Part shown: in pieces, positions 16,514-26,164 of the stretch
How the letters are laid out: each line of letters begins with the position of its first letter
How positions within the stretch are numbered: the first letter of the stretch is position 1
DNA from: Flavobacteriaceae bacterium MAR_2009_75
GTDB lineage: Bacteria; Bacteroidota; Bacteroidia; Flavobacteriales; Flavobacteriaceae
Reading direction: 5' to 3'
DNA length: 64,000 bases
NCBI GenBank assembly: GCA_002813285.1
Contig: PHTZ01000001.1
Coordinates: forward strand, 2,169,501 to 2,233,500
The notes under the pieces: model-generated
Databases searched by the model: none
What the model saw: only the letters and a program-made list of their open reading frames with translations
What the model was told of the DNA's origin: nothing
Made by a program: the position numbers and the translations under genes

Positions 16514-17527
16514 ATGAAAGTGCTATATGCGATACAAGGTACGGGCAATGGTCATTTAAGTAGGGCTAGAGATGTTATACCCGCCCTTCAAAAAAAGAAT
16601 ATTGAACTTGATCTATTGGTCAGCGGTACACAGGCCGATATACAAATTCCGTATCCGGTTAAATTCCAACTTCGTGGTTGGAGCTTTATTTTCGGTAAAA
16701 AAGGTGGGGTTGATATGTGGCGAACCTATGTACGCACAAACTCGTCAAGACTTCAGAAAGAAATAAGAAGTATTCCTGTTCAAGACTACGACCTCGTCAT
16801 CAATGATTTTGAACCTGTATCTGCTTGGGCTTGCAAGTTAAGACATCGACAGTGTGTTTCTCTGAGCCATCAAGCAGCAGTTTTGGCACCTAATGCCCCA
16901 AAGCCTAAAAAAAACGACCCCTTGGGCAGGCTTATACTCACCAAATATGCTCCTGCGACAACACAGTATGGCTTCCATTTTAAGAAGTATGACGATAAAA
17001 TCTATACTCCTATTATACGTCAAGAAATAAGAGATACGACAAGAACCATAGGCAATCACTATACGGTGTATCTGCCCTCTTATAGCGACGAAAAGATTCT
17101 TCAGGTCTTATCAAGCATCAAAAATTGCTATTGGGAGGTATTCTCAAAACACAACGACACTAAATTTTTCTGGAAAAACATTACGATCAGGCCTATCGAT
17201 AATGGGGCCTTTATCAACAGTATGGCGAGCAGTAAGGGGGTTTTATGCGGTGCCGGTTTTGAGACCCCGGCCGAGGCCCTGCATATGCAAAAAAAACTGA
17301 TGGTCATACCTATGAAAGGCCAATACGAGCAACAGTGTAATGCTGCGGCCTTAAAAGAAATGGGTGTGCCGGTAATAAAGTCGTTGAAAATGAAGCATGC
17401 AGATAAAATCAGGAATTGGATCGACAGCGAAAATCATTTAGACATTCATTACCCAGATATTACAGAACAGATTATTGACCAAGTGCTTCAAGAGGCCAAA
17501 ATTGGTCAAATAGGTGAATTCTCGTAA
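16514..17527 (+). CDS. Glycosyltransferase of the GT-B type (Glyco_trans_1_3-like)
   Basis: This 337-residue protein begins MKVLYAIQGTGNGHLSRARDV, the glycine-rich N-terminal loop of GT-B transferases of the PF13528-like group. Near the C-terminus, GVLCGAGFETPAEALHMQKKLMVIPMKGQYEQQ is the donor-binding motif (GGFxTxxEAL-type) seen in MurG-like and related enzymes. The stop overlaps the next start by one base (TAATG). It has no signal peptide and probably acts at the cytoplasmic face of the membrane on a lipid or sugar acceptor. Both donor and acceptor are unknown. Confidence 0.78.
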   Translation: MKVLYAIQGTGNGHLSRARDVIPALQKKNIELDLLVSGTQADIQIPYPVKFQLRGWSFIFGKKGGVDMWRTYVRTNSSRLQKEIRSIPVQDYDLVINDFEPVSAWACKLRHRQCVSLSHQAAVLAPNAPKPKKNDPLGRLILTKYAPATTQYGFHFKKYDDKIYTPIIRQEIRDTTRTIGNHYTVYLPSYSDEKILQVLSSIKNCYWEVFSKHNDTKFFWKNITIRPIDNGAFINSMASSKGVLCGAGFETPAEALHMQKKLMVIPMKGQYEQQCNAAALKEMGVPVIKSLKMKHADKIRNWIDSENHLDIHYPDITEQIIDQVLQEAKIGQIGEFS

Positions 17528-18933
17528 TGCCAAACGATAATAAACCTTCACATAAAGATTTGAACGCTTTAAATTTTTCTTCGGATTTTGTCTGGGGGGT
17601 CTCCACAGCCGCCTATCAAATTGAAGGTGCGTATTCTGAAGAGGGAAAAGGCCCATCTATTTGGGACCAATTCGTTATAAAAAAGGGAAACATATACGCC
17701 GGCCAACATGGTAGGGTCGCATGTGATTTTTATCATCGCTACAAAGAAGATATTCTTCTTATGAAATCGATGAACATAAAGAATTTTAGATTCTCGTTGT
17801 CATGGACACGAATATTACCCAACGGAACGGGTGAAATAAATAGTCACGGACTAGAATTTTACGACCGAGTAATTGACTTTTGTCTCGAATGTGGCATCAC
17901 CCCTTGGGTAACCCTCTACCATTGGGATCTACCTCAAGCTCTTGAAGAAAAGGGTGGTTGGACCAATAGGCTAGTGTTGGATTGGTTTGAGAATTATGCC
18001 TTGGTATGTGCAAAACATTTCGGTGACCGCGTAAAAAACTGGATGGTTCTTAACGAACCTATGGTCTTTACAGGTGCCGGCTACTTTTTAGGGGTTCATG
18101 CCCCGGGTCGTAAAGGTCTCAAGAATTTCTTGCCGGCCGTTCATCATGCTACTTTATGTCAGGCCATTGGTGGTAAAGTACTTAGAAAAATAGTAACGGG
18201 TGCACATATCGGAACTACCTTTTCCTGTTCACAAATTGCACCTTTTTCTAAAAGTTCAAAAAATATTAGAGCTGCGGAAAAGGCCGATGCGCTACTTAAT
18301 CGTCTTTTTATTGAACCATCTTTAGGATTTGGTTACCCAACTGAAAGCGTCTCGATCTTAAAAAGAATCGAGAAATATATTCAACCAGGCGACATCGAAA
18401 ACAGCGTGTTCGATTTTGATTTTATAGGTATTCAAAACTATACTCGAGAAGTAGTTAAACATAGTTTTACCGTACCCTATCTAAGAGTCAAAATTGTTAA
18501 AGCGACCGAACGTAAGGTTCAGACAACCTTAATGGATTGGGAGGTATACCCCCCTAGCATCTACGAAATGACAGTAAAGTTCAGTGCCTACCAAAAAGTC
18601 AAAAAAATTATTGTTACAGAGAACGGAGCTGCTTTTGAGGATCGAATGGACCATGGTGAGGTAAACGACCAAGAGCGAACTAAATATCTTCAAGACTATA
18701 TTCATCAAGTGCACAAAGCCTCAAAAGAGGGCAAAAAAGTCGCAGGATATTTCGTGTGGACGTTCACCGATAATTTTGAATGGGCCGAAGGCTATTACCC
18801 TAGGTTTGGGCTGGTATATGTAGATTTTAAGACCCAAAAAAGAACCATAAAGTCATCTGGAAAGTGGTATTCTCAATTTCTAAGCCCTACCATTGCATTG
18901 GTAGAATCGGCAGACTCTGATCGAGTTCGATAA
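17527..18933 (+). CDS. GH1 family beta-glucosidase
   Basis: This 468-residue glycoside hydrolase family 1 protein has full family length. FSSDFVWGVSTAAYQIEGA near the N-terminus is the GH1 signature, Glu177 in LNEP is the acid/base and Glu365 in VTENG the nucleophile. TDNFEWAEGYYPRFGLVYVDF is the conserved C-terminal substrate pocket. There is no signal peptide, so it is cytoplasmic. It shares an operon with a glycosyltransferase and an LpxH-like phosphoesterase, an unusual setting for a sugar-degrading enzyme. It could trim or recycle a glucosylated lipid or a glucoside, or act as a transglycosidase. Specificity among gluco-, galacto- and fucosides cannot be read from the sequence. Confidence 0.9.
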   Translation: MPNDNKPSHKDLNALNFSSDFVWGVSTAAYQIEGAYSEEGKGPSIWDQFVIKKGNIYAGQHGRVACDFYHRYKEDILLMKSMNIKNFRFSLSWTRILPNGTGEINSHGLEFYDRVIDFCLECGITPWVTLYHWDLPQALEEKGGWTNRLVLDWFENYALVCAKHFGDRVKNWMVLNEPMVFTGAGYFLGVHAPGRKGLKNFLPAVHHATLCQAIGGKVLRKIVTGAHIGTTFSCSQIAPFSKSSKNIRAAEKADALLNRLFIEPSLGFGYPTESVSILKRIEKYIQPGDIENSVFDFDFIGIQNYTREVVKHSFTVPYLRVKIVKATERKVQTTLMDWEVYPPSIYEMTVKFSAYQKVKKIIVTENGAAFEDRMDHGEVNDQERTKYLQDYIHQVHKASKEGKKVAGYFVWTFTDNFEWAEGYYPRFGLVYVDFKTQKRTIKSSGKWYSQFLSPTIALVESADSDRVR

Positions 18934-19018
18934 ATTACTCTATTCAAACAGAAAATTAGTCTGAGATATTTTAATAATATTACGATGACATTTAGTTAAT
19001 ATTCAAACAATCATTTGT

Positions 19019-19110
19019 GCCGATTTTTGCGGCATCATAATTTGAGTTAGCAAAGTTTGAGTTAGTTTATGAAACCGGTGTCGCTCTCGTCCCCGGTTTC
19101 TTGATTTTTT
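19019..19110 (+). ncRNA. Twin TTTGAGTTAG element with terminator hairpin, copy B
   Basis: The order is GCCGATTTTTG (19019-19029), TTTGAGTTAG (19041-19050), a 5-nt gap, TTTGAGTTAG (19056-19065), then hairpin GAAACCGG/CCGGTTTC (19071-19078 and 19093-19100) and TTGATTTTTT. Order and spacing match copy A at 15290-15370, while linkers and hairpin loop differ. It lies 85 nt after the GH1 stop and 44 nt before the GDPD-AlkP start. It probably terminates the GH1 operon and may also encode a short RNA. Confidence 0.5.
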
Positions 19111-19153
19111 ACTTTTACCTAAATTTGAAACCAAATACCTAGCTAAAACCAAA

Positions 19154-20917
19154 ATGAAAAAATCTCTTTTTCTAACGTCTTTATTCTTTTGCTTTCAGAT
19201 ATTATTCGCTCAAAACTCGACGCAATATAAAGTACATTCCCATAACGACTACCTACAGAATGTACCTTTTTGGAAAGCTTTTTCAGCAGGAGCCAATTCA
19301 GTGGAAGCCGATTTATTTTTGGTGAACGATTCGCTATATGTAGCTCATACCCAAGCCGAAATTGAAAAACAAAGAGATTTCGAGCGCCTTTACCTACAAC
19401 CCATTCAAAGAACTATCGAATTCGGTAATGGATTCGACACTCCTTTTCAACTATTAGTCGATATTAAATCGGAAGCCAAGACTACTTTGGAAAAGCTGAT
19501 TGCTGTTTTAAACAACTATCCCGAAATAATCACCAACAAAAATATATCAATCGTCATATCAGGAAACAGGCCCGAACCAAAGAACTATGTGAACTATCCA
19601 GATTTTATTTGGTTCGATTATCAAAATGTTCAGCCCATTGACGACCAAAAAATAATGGACAAGATTGCCTTGGTAAGTTTAAGCTTTAAACAAGTGACTG
19701 CGTGGAACGGAAAAGGAAGATTGACTGCTGGCGATTTGGAAAAAGTTACCTCAGTGATTGAAAAAGCCCATGAATTGGGCAAACCATTTCGTTTTTGGGC
19801 CACGCCAGATTCCAAAACAGCTTGGAAGGCCTTGGCCCATTTAGGTGTAGACTTTATCAACACAGATATGCCATTTGAATGTGTAGCCTACATGGCGACC
19901 TTACCTCAAAGGGAATATCAAAATGAAGTCTTCTCGAAAGTATACCGACCTAGTTTTGCTATCGATCAGAAAAAATCAAAAGTCGAGAATGTGATTTTAA
20001 TGATTGGCGATGGTAACGGACTTACCCAAATTTCAGCAACGGCTTTGGCAAACAATGGAGAAACCACCTTGACCCAATTAAAAAGTATCGGTTTTTTAAA
20101 AACTCAGTCTGCCGATGACTTTACTACAGATTCCGCTGGGGCGGGTACCGCTTTAGCTACCGGACACAAAGCCCCAAATAGGGCCATTGGGATGACCACT
20201 GATGGAAAAATAGAAAACATCACTGAACTTTTATCTAAAAAAGGCTTTGTATCGGGCATTATTACTACCGACGAAATTTCCGGTGCCACGCCCTCTTCAT
20301 TTTACGCCCATCAAATAGACCGATCTCTTTCAAAAGGAATTCGAAAAGATCTAGAGGAAAGCAATATTTCGGTCTTTTCCAGTATCGATAGAGTTGAAAA
20401 TTTTAAAGATTCTAAGTATACCTTACTTGAATCATCCGATAAATTGATTTCCCATGTTGGGCATCATGTAGGTTTTCTTATGGGACAATTAGATGATAAG
20501 GAAAAAAAAGAATTGGCGAGCACGACTAAAAATACCTTGGCATATCTCAAGAACAGCAAAAAACCTTTTTTCTTAATGGTGGAAGGAGCAAAAATAGACT
20601 CCTATGGCCATACTAATGAAATTGACGGAGTTATCAATGAAGGAATTGGTTTCGATCAAGCCATTGCCGAAGCCTTGAAATTTGCCGATAAGAACAAAAA
20701 TACCTTGGTAGTCATTACTGCGGATCATGAAACAGGCGGGTTGACCATACCGCAAGGTAAAATGGCCAAGCATGAGATTGAAGGAGATTTTACCACTCAT
20801 GACCATACGGCGGTTATGGTGCCCATCTTTGCTTATGGCCCGCAATCTCAATTATTTCAAGGTGTATACGAAAACAATGAGGTGTTTCATAAAATTTTGG
20901 AAGCTTTGGATTTATAG
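19154..20917 (+). CDS. Secreted two-domain enzyme: GDPD/PI-PLC-like phosphodiesterase fused to alkaline phosphatase
   Basis: This 587-residue protein has a signal peptide (about 1-20, ending LFAQ). Residues about 25-265 form a PLC-like phosphodiesterase TIM barrel (HSHNDY at 28-33, SVEADLFL, DIKSEAK, FINTDMPFECVA). Residues about 275-587 are a classical alkaline phosphatase: Asp286 in MIGDGNG, nucleophile Ser327 in TDSAGAGTALATG, VEGAKIDSYGH and TADHETGG metal ligands. One protein could therefore cut a glycerophosphodiester (or similar lipid head-group) and then free phosphate from the product. It stands just before the second SusCD pair. The first domain's exact substrate is inferred. Confidence 0.88.
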   Translation: MKKSLFLTSLFFCFQILFAQNSTQYKVHSHNDYLQNVPFWKAFSAGANSVEADLFLVNDSLYVAHTQAEIEKQRDFERLYLQPIQRTIEFGNGFDTPFQLLVDIKSEAKTTLEKLIAVLNNYPEIITNKNISIVISGNRPEPKNYVNYPDFIWFDYQNVQPIDDQKIMDKIALVSLSFKQVTAWNGKGRLTAGDLEKVTSVIEKAHELGKPFRFWATPDSKTAWKALAHLGVDFINTDMPFECVAYMATLPQREYQNEVFSKVYRPSFAIDQKKSKVENVILMIGDGNGLTQISATALANNGETTLTQLKSIGFLKTQSADDFTTDSAGAGTALATGHKAPNRAIGMTTDGKIENITELLSKKGFVSGIITTDEISGATPSSFYAHQIDRSLSKGIRKDLEESNISVFSSIDRVENFKDSKYTLLESSDKLISHVGHHVGFLMGQLDDKEKKELASTTKNTLAYLKNSKKPFFLMVEGAKIDSYGHTNEIDGVINEGIGFDQAIAEALKFADKNKNTLVVITADHETGGLTIPQGKMAKHEIEGDFTTHDHTAVMVPIFAYGPQSQLFQGVYENNEVFHKILEALDL

Positions 20918-21305
20918 GAATCAATCCTTTCCTACTAATTATTTTCTTCGAGAACCCAGACAAATCATCCTCTTTTCGAAAGTGATTTTTCAGCAATTCG
21001 TAGCCATATAAGCTAGGCGTCTTAATAACAGCATTTTCCGAAAAATCACCTAACATTAAAATAATATTAGACCCCAAAAGCATACTTTTTGGTAAGATAA
21101 GTATGAACATTCCCTAACCTTAACCCTTCTGCCTTCTACTATTTTTGCCCCTTTCAAAACCGAAATGCTGACCGCTCAGTTTCATAAGAAATCAACTATA
21201 CAAGAATCTCAATAAGAGGATTCTAACTCTTTTATTACATATATTCAATTATATTTAACAAATATTTAAACTATTTTCAAAAAACCTAACTTAAACCACA
21301 CTAAT
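20918..21305. other. 388-nt intergenic region upstream of the second SusC gene
   Basis: No convincing gene is present. A 10-bp inverted repeat GTGATTTTTC (20982-20991) and GAAAAATCAC (21040-21049) spans 68 nt. TATTTTTG at 21140-21147 matches the -7 promoter consensus and could start a leader of about 150 nt for SusC. Within that leader AGAATC (21203-21208) and GATTCT (21219-21224) can pair, and CTAACTC at 21223-21229 is complementary to the GAGTTAG of the twin elements, which may be chance. Confidence 0.4.
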
Positions 21306-24296
21306 ATGAAAAACAGCAAGTTATTATTTTTACTATTCGGGCTTCTATTTGCCTCCGCAACCTGGGCCCAGACAATAGTTACCGGAACGGTAACTGATCA
21401 ACAGAACTTACCCTTGGCAGGGGCCACTGTTCTTGTGAAAGGCACCACCAATGGTACATCTACTGACTTTGATGGTAATTTCAGTATTGAGGCTAATATT
21501 AATTCAGATATACTTGAAGTTTCCTATATCGGTTTCTCACCTTTAGAGGTTCCTATTAATGGACAAACCACTCTTAGCGTTCAGCTAAATGAAGACGCTA
21601 CCCAATTAGAAGATGTGGTGGTGGTAGGCTACGGTACCCAAAAAAAATCAGATGTTACGGGTTCTATTGCCTCCGTTAAAAGTGAAGATTTTAACCAAGG
21701 GGTGGTTGCCAACCCGGGCCAATTGCTTCAAGGAAAGGTATCGGGTGTTAACATTACCAACGTTAGTGGTGAACCAGGAGCATCTCAGAACGTAATCATT
21801 CGTGGTGTAGGTAGTCTTCGTTCCGGCACCGCGCCTCTATATGTCATCGATGGTTTTGTGATCAGCAACAATGATATCGGCATGGGCTCTAGCCCATTGA
21901 ACTTTATCAACCCACAGGACATAGCATCAATGGATGTTCTTAAGGATGCCTCTGCGACAGCTATCTATGGTGCACGTGCGGCAAACGGGGTAATTATGAT
22001 TACTACCAAAAAAGGACAAGCCGGAAAATCAGAAATAAACCTATCTGTTTCCACGGCCATGTCTTCCATTGCTAAGAAATTAGACTTGTTCACCGCAGAT
22101 GAATTTAGACAACAGGTTGTAGCTGCCGGAGGAACTTTAGACGATCAAGGTGGTAATACCGATTGGCAAGATGAATTGACCCGTACCGGAATCACCAAAA
22201 ACGTGAATCTATCGATGAGCGGCGGGGTTAGTGAAAAATTCTCCTATTTTGTATCAGGAGGGGTTCAAGACCAACAAGGTATTTTTTATAATAGCGATTT
22301 AAAAAGATACTCCGGAAGGGTAAAACTAAATCAAAAGGCCTTTGACAATAGATTGAATATCGACTTTAACCTGACCGCATCGAAGACCATAAACGAAAGA
22401 CCTGACATTGGTTCAACAATTGTTGACATGATTCAGTTAAACCCTACCTCCCCCGCCTACGATGCTAATGGCAACATTACCGTTTTAGAAGGCGCTAGTG
22501 GGTTAATCTTAAACCCTTTGCAACGAAATGATATTTATTTAGATGAAGCTCGTAGTAACCGAATTCTAGCCAACATTTCACCATCTGTAGAAATTATAAA
22601 GGGCTTGACTTATAAGGCCAACCTTGGTGTAGACTATTCCCTTACCAATAGAGATATTCAAAGTAAACCTTATACCCTAGGCGAAGGGCTTTTTATGGGA
22701 ACCCTAAATACCATTTCTACAGAAAACAGTAATTTTTTGATAGAAAACACCCTAAACTACAAATTAGAATCTGGCAATCATGCCCTCACTTTATTGGCCG
22801 GCCATTCTTACCAAGAGACCCAATTTGAAAGAAAGAATATTTATTTTCAAGGTGGTTTTGCCAATAACGGCATTGAGCCTCGATATCAAGACCAATCAAG
22901 TACAGAGGTTACCGCAACCACAATAGCTTCAACCGCCATAATTGATGAGCTTCAATCTTATTTTGGAAGGCTTAATTATTCCTATGCGGATAAATATTTG
23001 TTTACCGGAACCTTACGTGCAGATGGCTCCTCTAGGTTTGGTGCCAATAACAAATATGGCTATTTCCCTTCTGTTGCCTTGGGTTGGAATATCTACAAGG
23101 AAGATTTCTTAGAAGATAGTAATATATTTAGCAACCTAAAATTACGTGCTTCTTGGGGGCAAACAGGTAACCAGAACGGCATCGCAAGCAAAGCGAGCTT
23201 TGCTAGTTATAACGATTCTAGAAGCGATAACGACACCTACCCTTTAGATGGCAATGAAAACACTTTAGATGATTATCCATACGGTACGATTGCTGTTAGA
23301 ACCGCCAATCCCGACTTAAAATGGGAAGTGGTGACACAAACCAACATAGGTCTTGATTTTGGTTTCTTGAATGGCAGTCTAACCGGTACTTTGGATTATT
23401 TCAACAAAGTAACTAATGATGTTATTTTGTTCGCCACTACTCCAGACCCTGTCAATCCCACAGAGAAATATTGGACCAACTTCCCCGATATGAAAGTAAT
23501 AAATAATGGATATGAAGTAGCTTTGGACTATAGAGGTAGTGCCGGTGAGGATTTTACCTATAACATAGGCGGCAATGTTTCTTACATTGATAATGAAGTG
23601 GAAGGGTCTATTTATTCTGTAATCACTTCAGGCGCCGCTCAAGGATCTGGTCAAACAGATGCAACCATTAATGGATACATTAACGGAGAACCTATTGGAG
23701 CCTTTTATATGAAAGACTTTATAGGAATTGGGGCTGATGGTCGCAATCAATTTAGAGATGTGGTGGAAGATGGAGTTTCTTTAGACAATGACCGCTTTGT
23801 ACCTGGTACTGCCCTACCAAATCTCTTGTACGCTTTCTATTTGAATTTTAACTACAAGAAATTTGATCTTGGTTTCAATTTCAATGGAGTTTCCGGCAAC
23901 AAAATATTCAACCACACTGCCATGTCATTATACAATAAGGGGCAATTGGCGAACAATTTGAACACAACTGATTTTGCAATACAATACCCCAGTGAAATAC
24001 TAACGAATTCAAATGATGTATCTACAAGATACTTGGAAGATGGTAGCTTTCTAAGGTTGAACAATGCCAGTCTTGGGTATAATCTTGATCCAGCGGTTAT
24101 TGGTCTTAGAGATTTGGTAAACAATATTAGATTTAGCCTTACCGGGCAAAACCTGTTTACTATTACAGACTATTCTGGTTACGACCCAGAAGTTAATACC
24201 GGAAGCGAAATCGATCAAATTCAAACATTTGGTATCGATAGGTTTAGGTATCCGTCCGCAAGAACTTACCTGTTCGGTTTAAACATATCATTCTAA
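21306..24296 (+). CDS. SusC/RagA-family TonB-linked outer membrane protein (second locus)
   Basis: This 996-residue receptor has a signal peptide (about 1-22, ending TWAQ). A carboxypeptidase-regulatory-like domain follows (about 24-98), then a plug with the SusC signatures VVVGYGTQKKSDVTGSIASV and YGARAANGVIMITTKKG, and a barrel ending LFGLNISF. It has no STN domain. It differs clearly from the first SusC in plug and barrel, so the ligand is probably different. The SusD partner follows within 20 nt. Flanking genes, a GDPD-AlkP fusion upstream and a calcineurin-type phosphoesterase downstream, suggest an organophosphate ligand, but the ligand cannot be read from the sequence. Confidence 0.92.
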   Translation: MKNSKLLFLLFGLLFASATWAQTIVTGTVTDQQNLPLAGATVLVKGTTNGTSTDFDGNFSIEANINSDILEVSYIGFSPLEVPINGQTTLSVQLNEDATQLEDVVVVGYGTQKKSDVTGSIASVKSEDFNQGVVANPGQLLQGKVSGVNITNVSGEPGASQNVIIRGVGSLRSGTAPLYVIDGFVISNNDIGMGSSPLNFINPQDIASMDVLKDASATAIYGARAANGVIMITTKKGQAGKSEINLSVSTAMSSIAKKLDLFTADEFRQQVVAAGGTLDDQGGNTDWQDELTRTGITKNVNLSMSGGVSEKFSYFVSGGVQDQQGIFYNSDLKRYSGRVKLNQKAFDNRLNIDFNLTASKTINERPDIGSTIVDMIQLNPTSPAYDANGNITVLEGASGLILNPLQRNDIYLDEARSNRILANISPSVEIIKGLTYKANLGVDYSLTNRDIQSKPYTLGEGLFMGTLNTISTENSNFLIENTLNYKLESGNHALTLLAGHSYQETQFERKNIYFQGGFANNGIEPRYQDQSSTEVTATTIASTAIIDELQSYFGRLNYSYADKYLFTGTLRADGSSRFGANNKYGYFPSVALGWNIYKEDFLEDSNIFSNLKLRASWGQTGNQNGIASKASFASYNDSRSDNDTYPLDGNENTLDDYPYGTIAVRTANPDLKWEVVTQTNIGLDFGFLNGSLTGTLDYFNKVTNDVILFATTPDPVNPTEKYWTNFPDMKVINNGYEVALDYRGSAGEDFTYNIGGNVSYIDNEVEGSIYSVITSGAAQGSGQTDATINGYINGEPIGAFYMKDFIGIGADGRNQFRDVVEDGVSLDNDRFVPGTALPNLLYAFYLNFNYKKFDLGFNFNGVSGNKIFNHTAMSLYNKGQLANNLNTTDFAIQYPSEILTNSNDVSTRYLEDGSFLRLNNASLGYNLDPAVIGLRDLVNNIRFSLTGQNLFTITDYSGYDPEVNTGSEIDQIQTFGIDRFRYPSARTYLFGLNISF

Positions 24297-24315
24297 TTAA
24301 AAAATTGTGCTAAAG

Positions 24316-26079
24316 ATGAAAAATATAATTAAAATAGGAGCATTTATGATGCTAGTAGGGCTTTTAGCCCTAGGCTGTACCGACCTGATCGAAGAACGGA
24401 TCGACGAAACCGAGTTTGGTGCCGAAGCCGACCCCATAGACGGAGCAATTGCCCCAGCCTATGGTTATATTTCCTGGACCTGGCGTCATACCAATTATTT
24501 TGGTCTTCAAGAAGTTTCTTCAGATGAGGCCATTTTGCCGTATCGCGGTGGTACGGACTGGTTTGATGGCGGTAAATTTTTAGCGGCACATCAGCATAAT
24601 TTTACCCCTAGTAACGATTTGGTCGCTTCTGGCTGGAACCAAGTTGCCATTAATATTTCGAGAACGCTATCAGCTATCGAGGTGCTTACTCCTCTTTCAG
24701 ACCAAGGTAACGCCGAAGCAACAGGTGCTTTATATGAAATGAAGGCGCTTAGAGCTTATTTGAACATGCTAATGTTGGACAGTTGGGGCATCGTCTTTAA
24801 AAAAGAATCTTCAGATGCGCTTTCTGAAATCTTGCGAACAGATGAGGCCATCGCCTATATTGAAAGTGAACTACTTTCTGTTCTTGACGGCATTAATAAT
24901 GATAAAGGCCCAGGAAGAATAACCCAAGACGCCGTAAAAGGCTTTTTGGCCAGATTGTACCTCAATGCCGCTGTATATAGAGACCCCTATGGCACACCTA
25001 ATTTCACGGATGCAGACATGGACAAGGTCATCTCATACACCAACGATATCATCAATTCGAACAGTTACGAACTTTCCCCAGAGTATTTTGAGCTTTTTAG
25101 TGATGAAAACCACGAAAATGTCGAGCTAATTTTTGCATTAGATCAAAGAGGTGTACTTAGTGCAGAGCATAGCCGTTGGGCCTATTGGTCGATTGCTGGG
25201 GCCATGATCGCAAGACCTGAGTTTTTTCCGGACAATACCGCAGATGGTACTGATGGGCCTGCCGTAACATCTGATTTTTACCAAACTTGGGTCGATGCCT
25301 ATGGCGATGTAGATCCTGCTGAAGCTGACGCCCGTTTCTATCAACGTAATACTATGGTTCCGGAAGCCCAACTTACAGATTTAGAAAATCGTGAGCCGAC
25401 ATTGGAAACGGAAACCGATAACAGCTACTATTGTGTTGAAGCTACCGATTTTGAAATGGACAGAGGTATCCTTCGAGGTATTCAGTGGGGGCCTCGTAGA
25501 GGTGATGGCGACCTTGTGAAATGCGATGATGGATTAAGAATTTACCCTCTTCAACAGACCAAAGGTAATGGCCCAGATAGGGACACGGGTTATGTTGATC
25601 ACACGCTACAGGTAGATTTTACGACCGAAGGATCCTTACACCGCGCCGGATATCGTTTTTCAAAGTATCAATTCAGCCGCACCTCACCTAATGGCAACAA
25701 TTTTAGCAGTGTAGATTTAGTTTTGATGCGCTTGGCAGAAATTTATCTGATGAGGGCAGAGGCAAAACTACGCAAGGGTGACAATGCAGGTGCTTTAGAA
25801 GATGTGAATATGGTAAGAACCTCTAGAAATGCCAGACCGGAACAAACACCTGCCGCATTAACAGAATTGGATTTGGATATTCTTTTTAGAGAAAGAGGCT
25901 TTGAGTTCTATTGGGAGGGTCTTAGAAGAACCGATCAGATACGTTTTGGCAAGTACGAAGACTCTTGGACGGACAAAACGGATGCGGATCCTAATAAAAG
26001 GTTATTCCCAATTCCACAAAGTGCCGTAGATGGTGCTTCTGGTATAGATGGCTTCTTAGAACAGAATCCCGGATACTAA
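24316..26079 (+). CDS. RagB/SusD-family nutrient uptake outer membrane lipoprotein (second locus)
   Basis: From ATG 24316 the protein is 587 residues, with lipobox LLALGC and mature Cys21. The upstream in-frame GTG at 24307 would only add three residues. It contains TPR-like SusD helices (MKALRAYLNMLMLDSWGIV, VKGFLARLYLNAAVY) and the C-terminal RagB signature (LMRLAEIYLMRAEAKLRKGD, ILFRERGFEFYWEGLRRTDQIRFGKY). It is the canonical RagB/SusD type, unlike the divergent SusD of the first locus. A terminator follows 21 nt after the stop, so the SusCD pair forms its own transcription unit. Confidence 0.93.
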   Translation: MKNIIKIGAFMMLVGLLALGCTDLIEERIDETEFGAEADPIDGAIAPAYGYISWTWRHTNYFGLQEVSSDEAILPYRGGTDWFDGGKFLAAHQHNFTPSNDLVASGWNQVAINISRTLSAIEVLTPLSDQGNAEATGALYEMKALRAYLNMLMLDSWGIVFKKESSDALSEILRTDEAIAYIESELLSVLDGINNDKGPGRITQDAVKGFLARLYLNAAVYRDPYGTPNFTDADMDKVISYTNDIINSNSYELSPEYFELFSDENHENVELIFALDQRGVLSAEHSRWAYWSIAGAMIARPEFFPDNTADGTDGPAVTSDFYQTWVDAYGDVDPAEADARFYQRNTMVPEAQLTDLENREPTLETETDNSYYCVEATDFEMDRGILRGIQWGPRRGDGDLVKCDDGLRIYPLQQTKGNGPDRDTGYVDHTLQVDFTTEGSLHRAGYRFSKYQFSRTSPNGNNFSSVDLVLMRLAEIYLMRAEAKLRKGDNAGALEDVNMVRTSRNARPEQTPAALTELDLDILFRERGFEFYWEGLRRTDQIRFGKYEDSWTDKTDADPNKRLFPIPQSAVDGASGIDGFLEQNPGY

Positions 26080-26099
26080 AAACTTTAGTTTTCTTGAAA

Positions 26100-26127
26100 A
26101 AAAGGGTGGGCAATGGTCCACCCTTTT
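26100..26127 (+). terminator. Terminator after the second SusCD pair
   Basis: The perfect 10-bp stem AAAAGGGTGG/CCACCCTTTT with an 8-nt loop is followed by TATTTTTA, 21 nt after the susD stop. Confidence 0.85.
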
Positions 26128-26164
26128 TATTTTTACATACCGGACCAATAATTGCAAGTAACAG

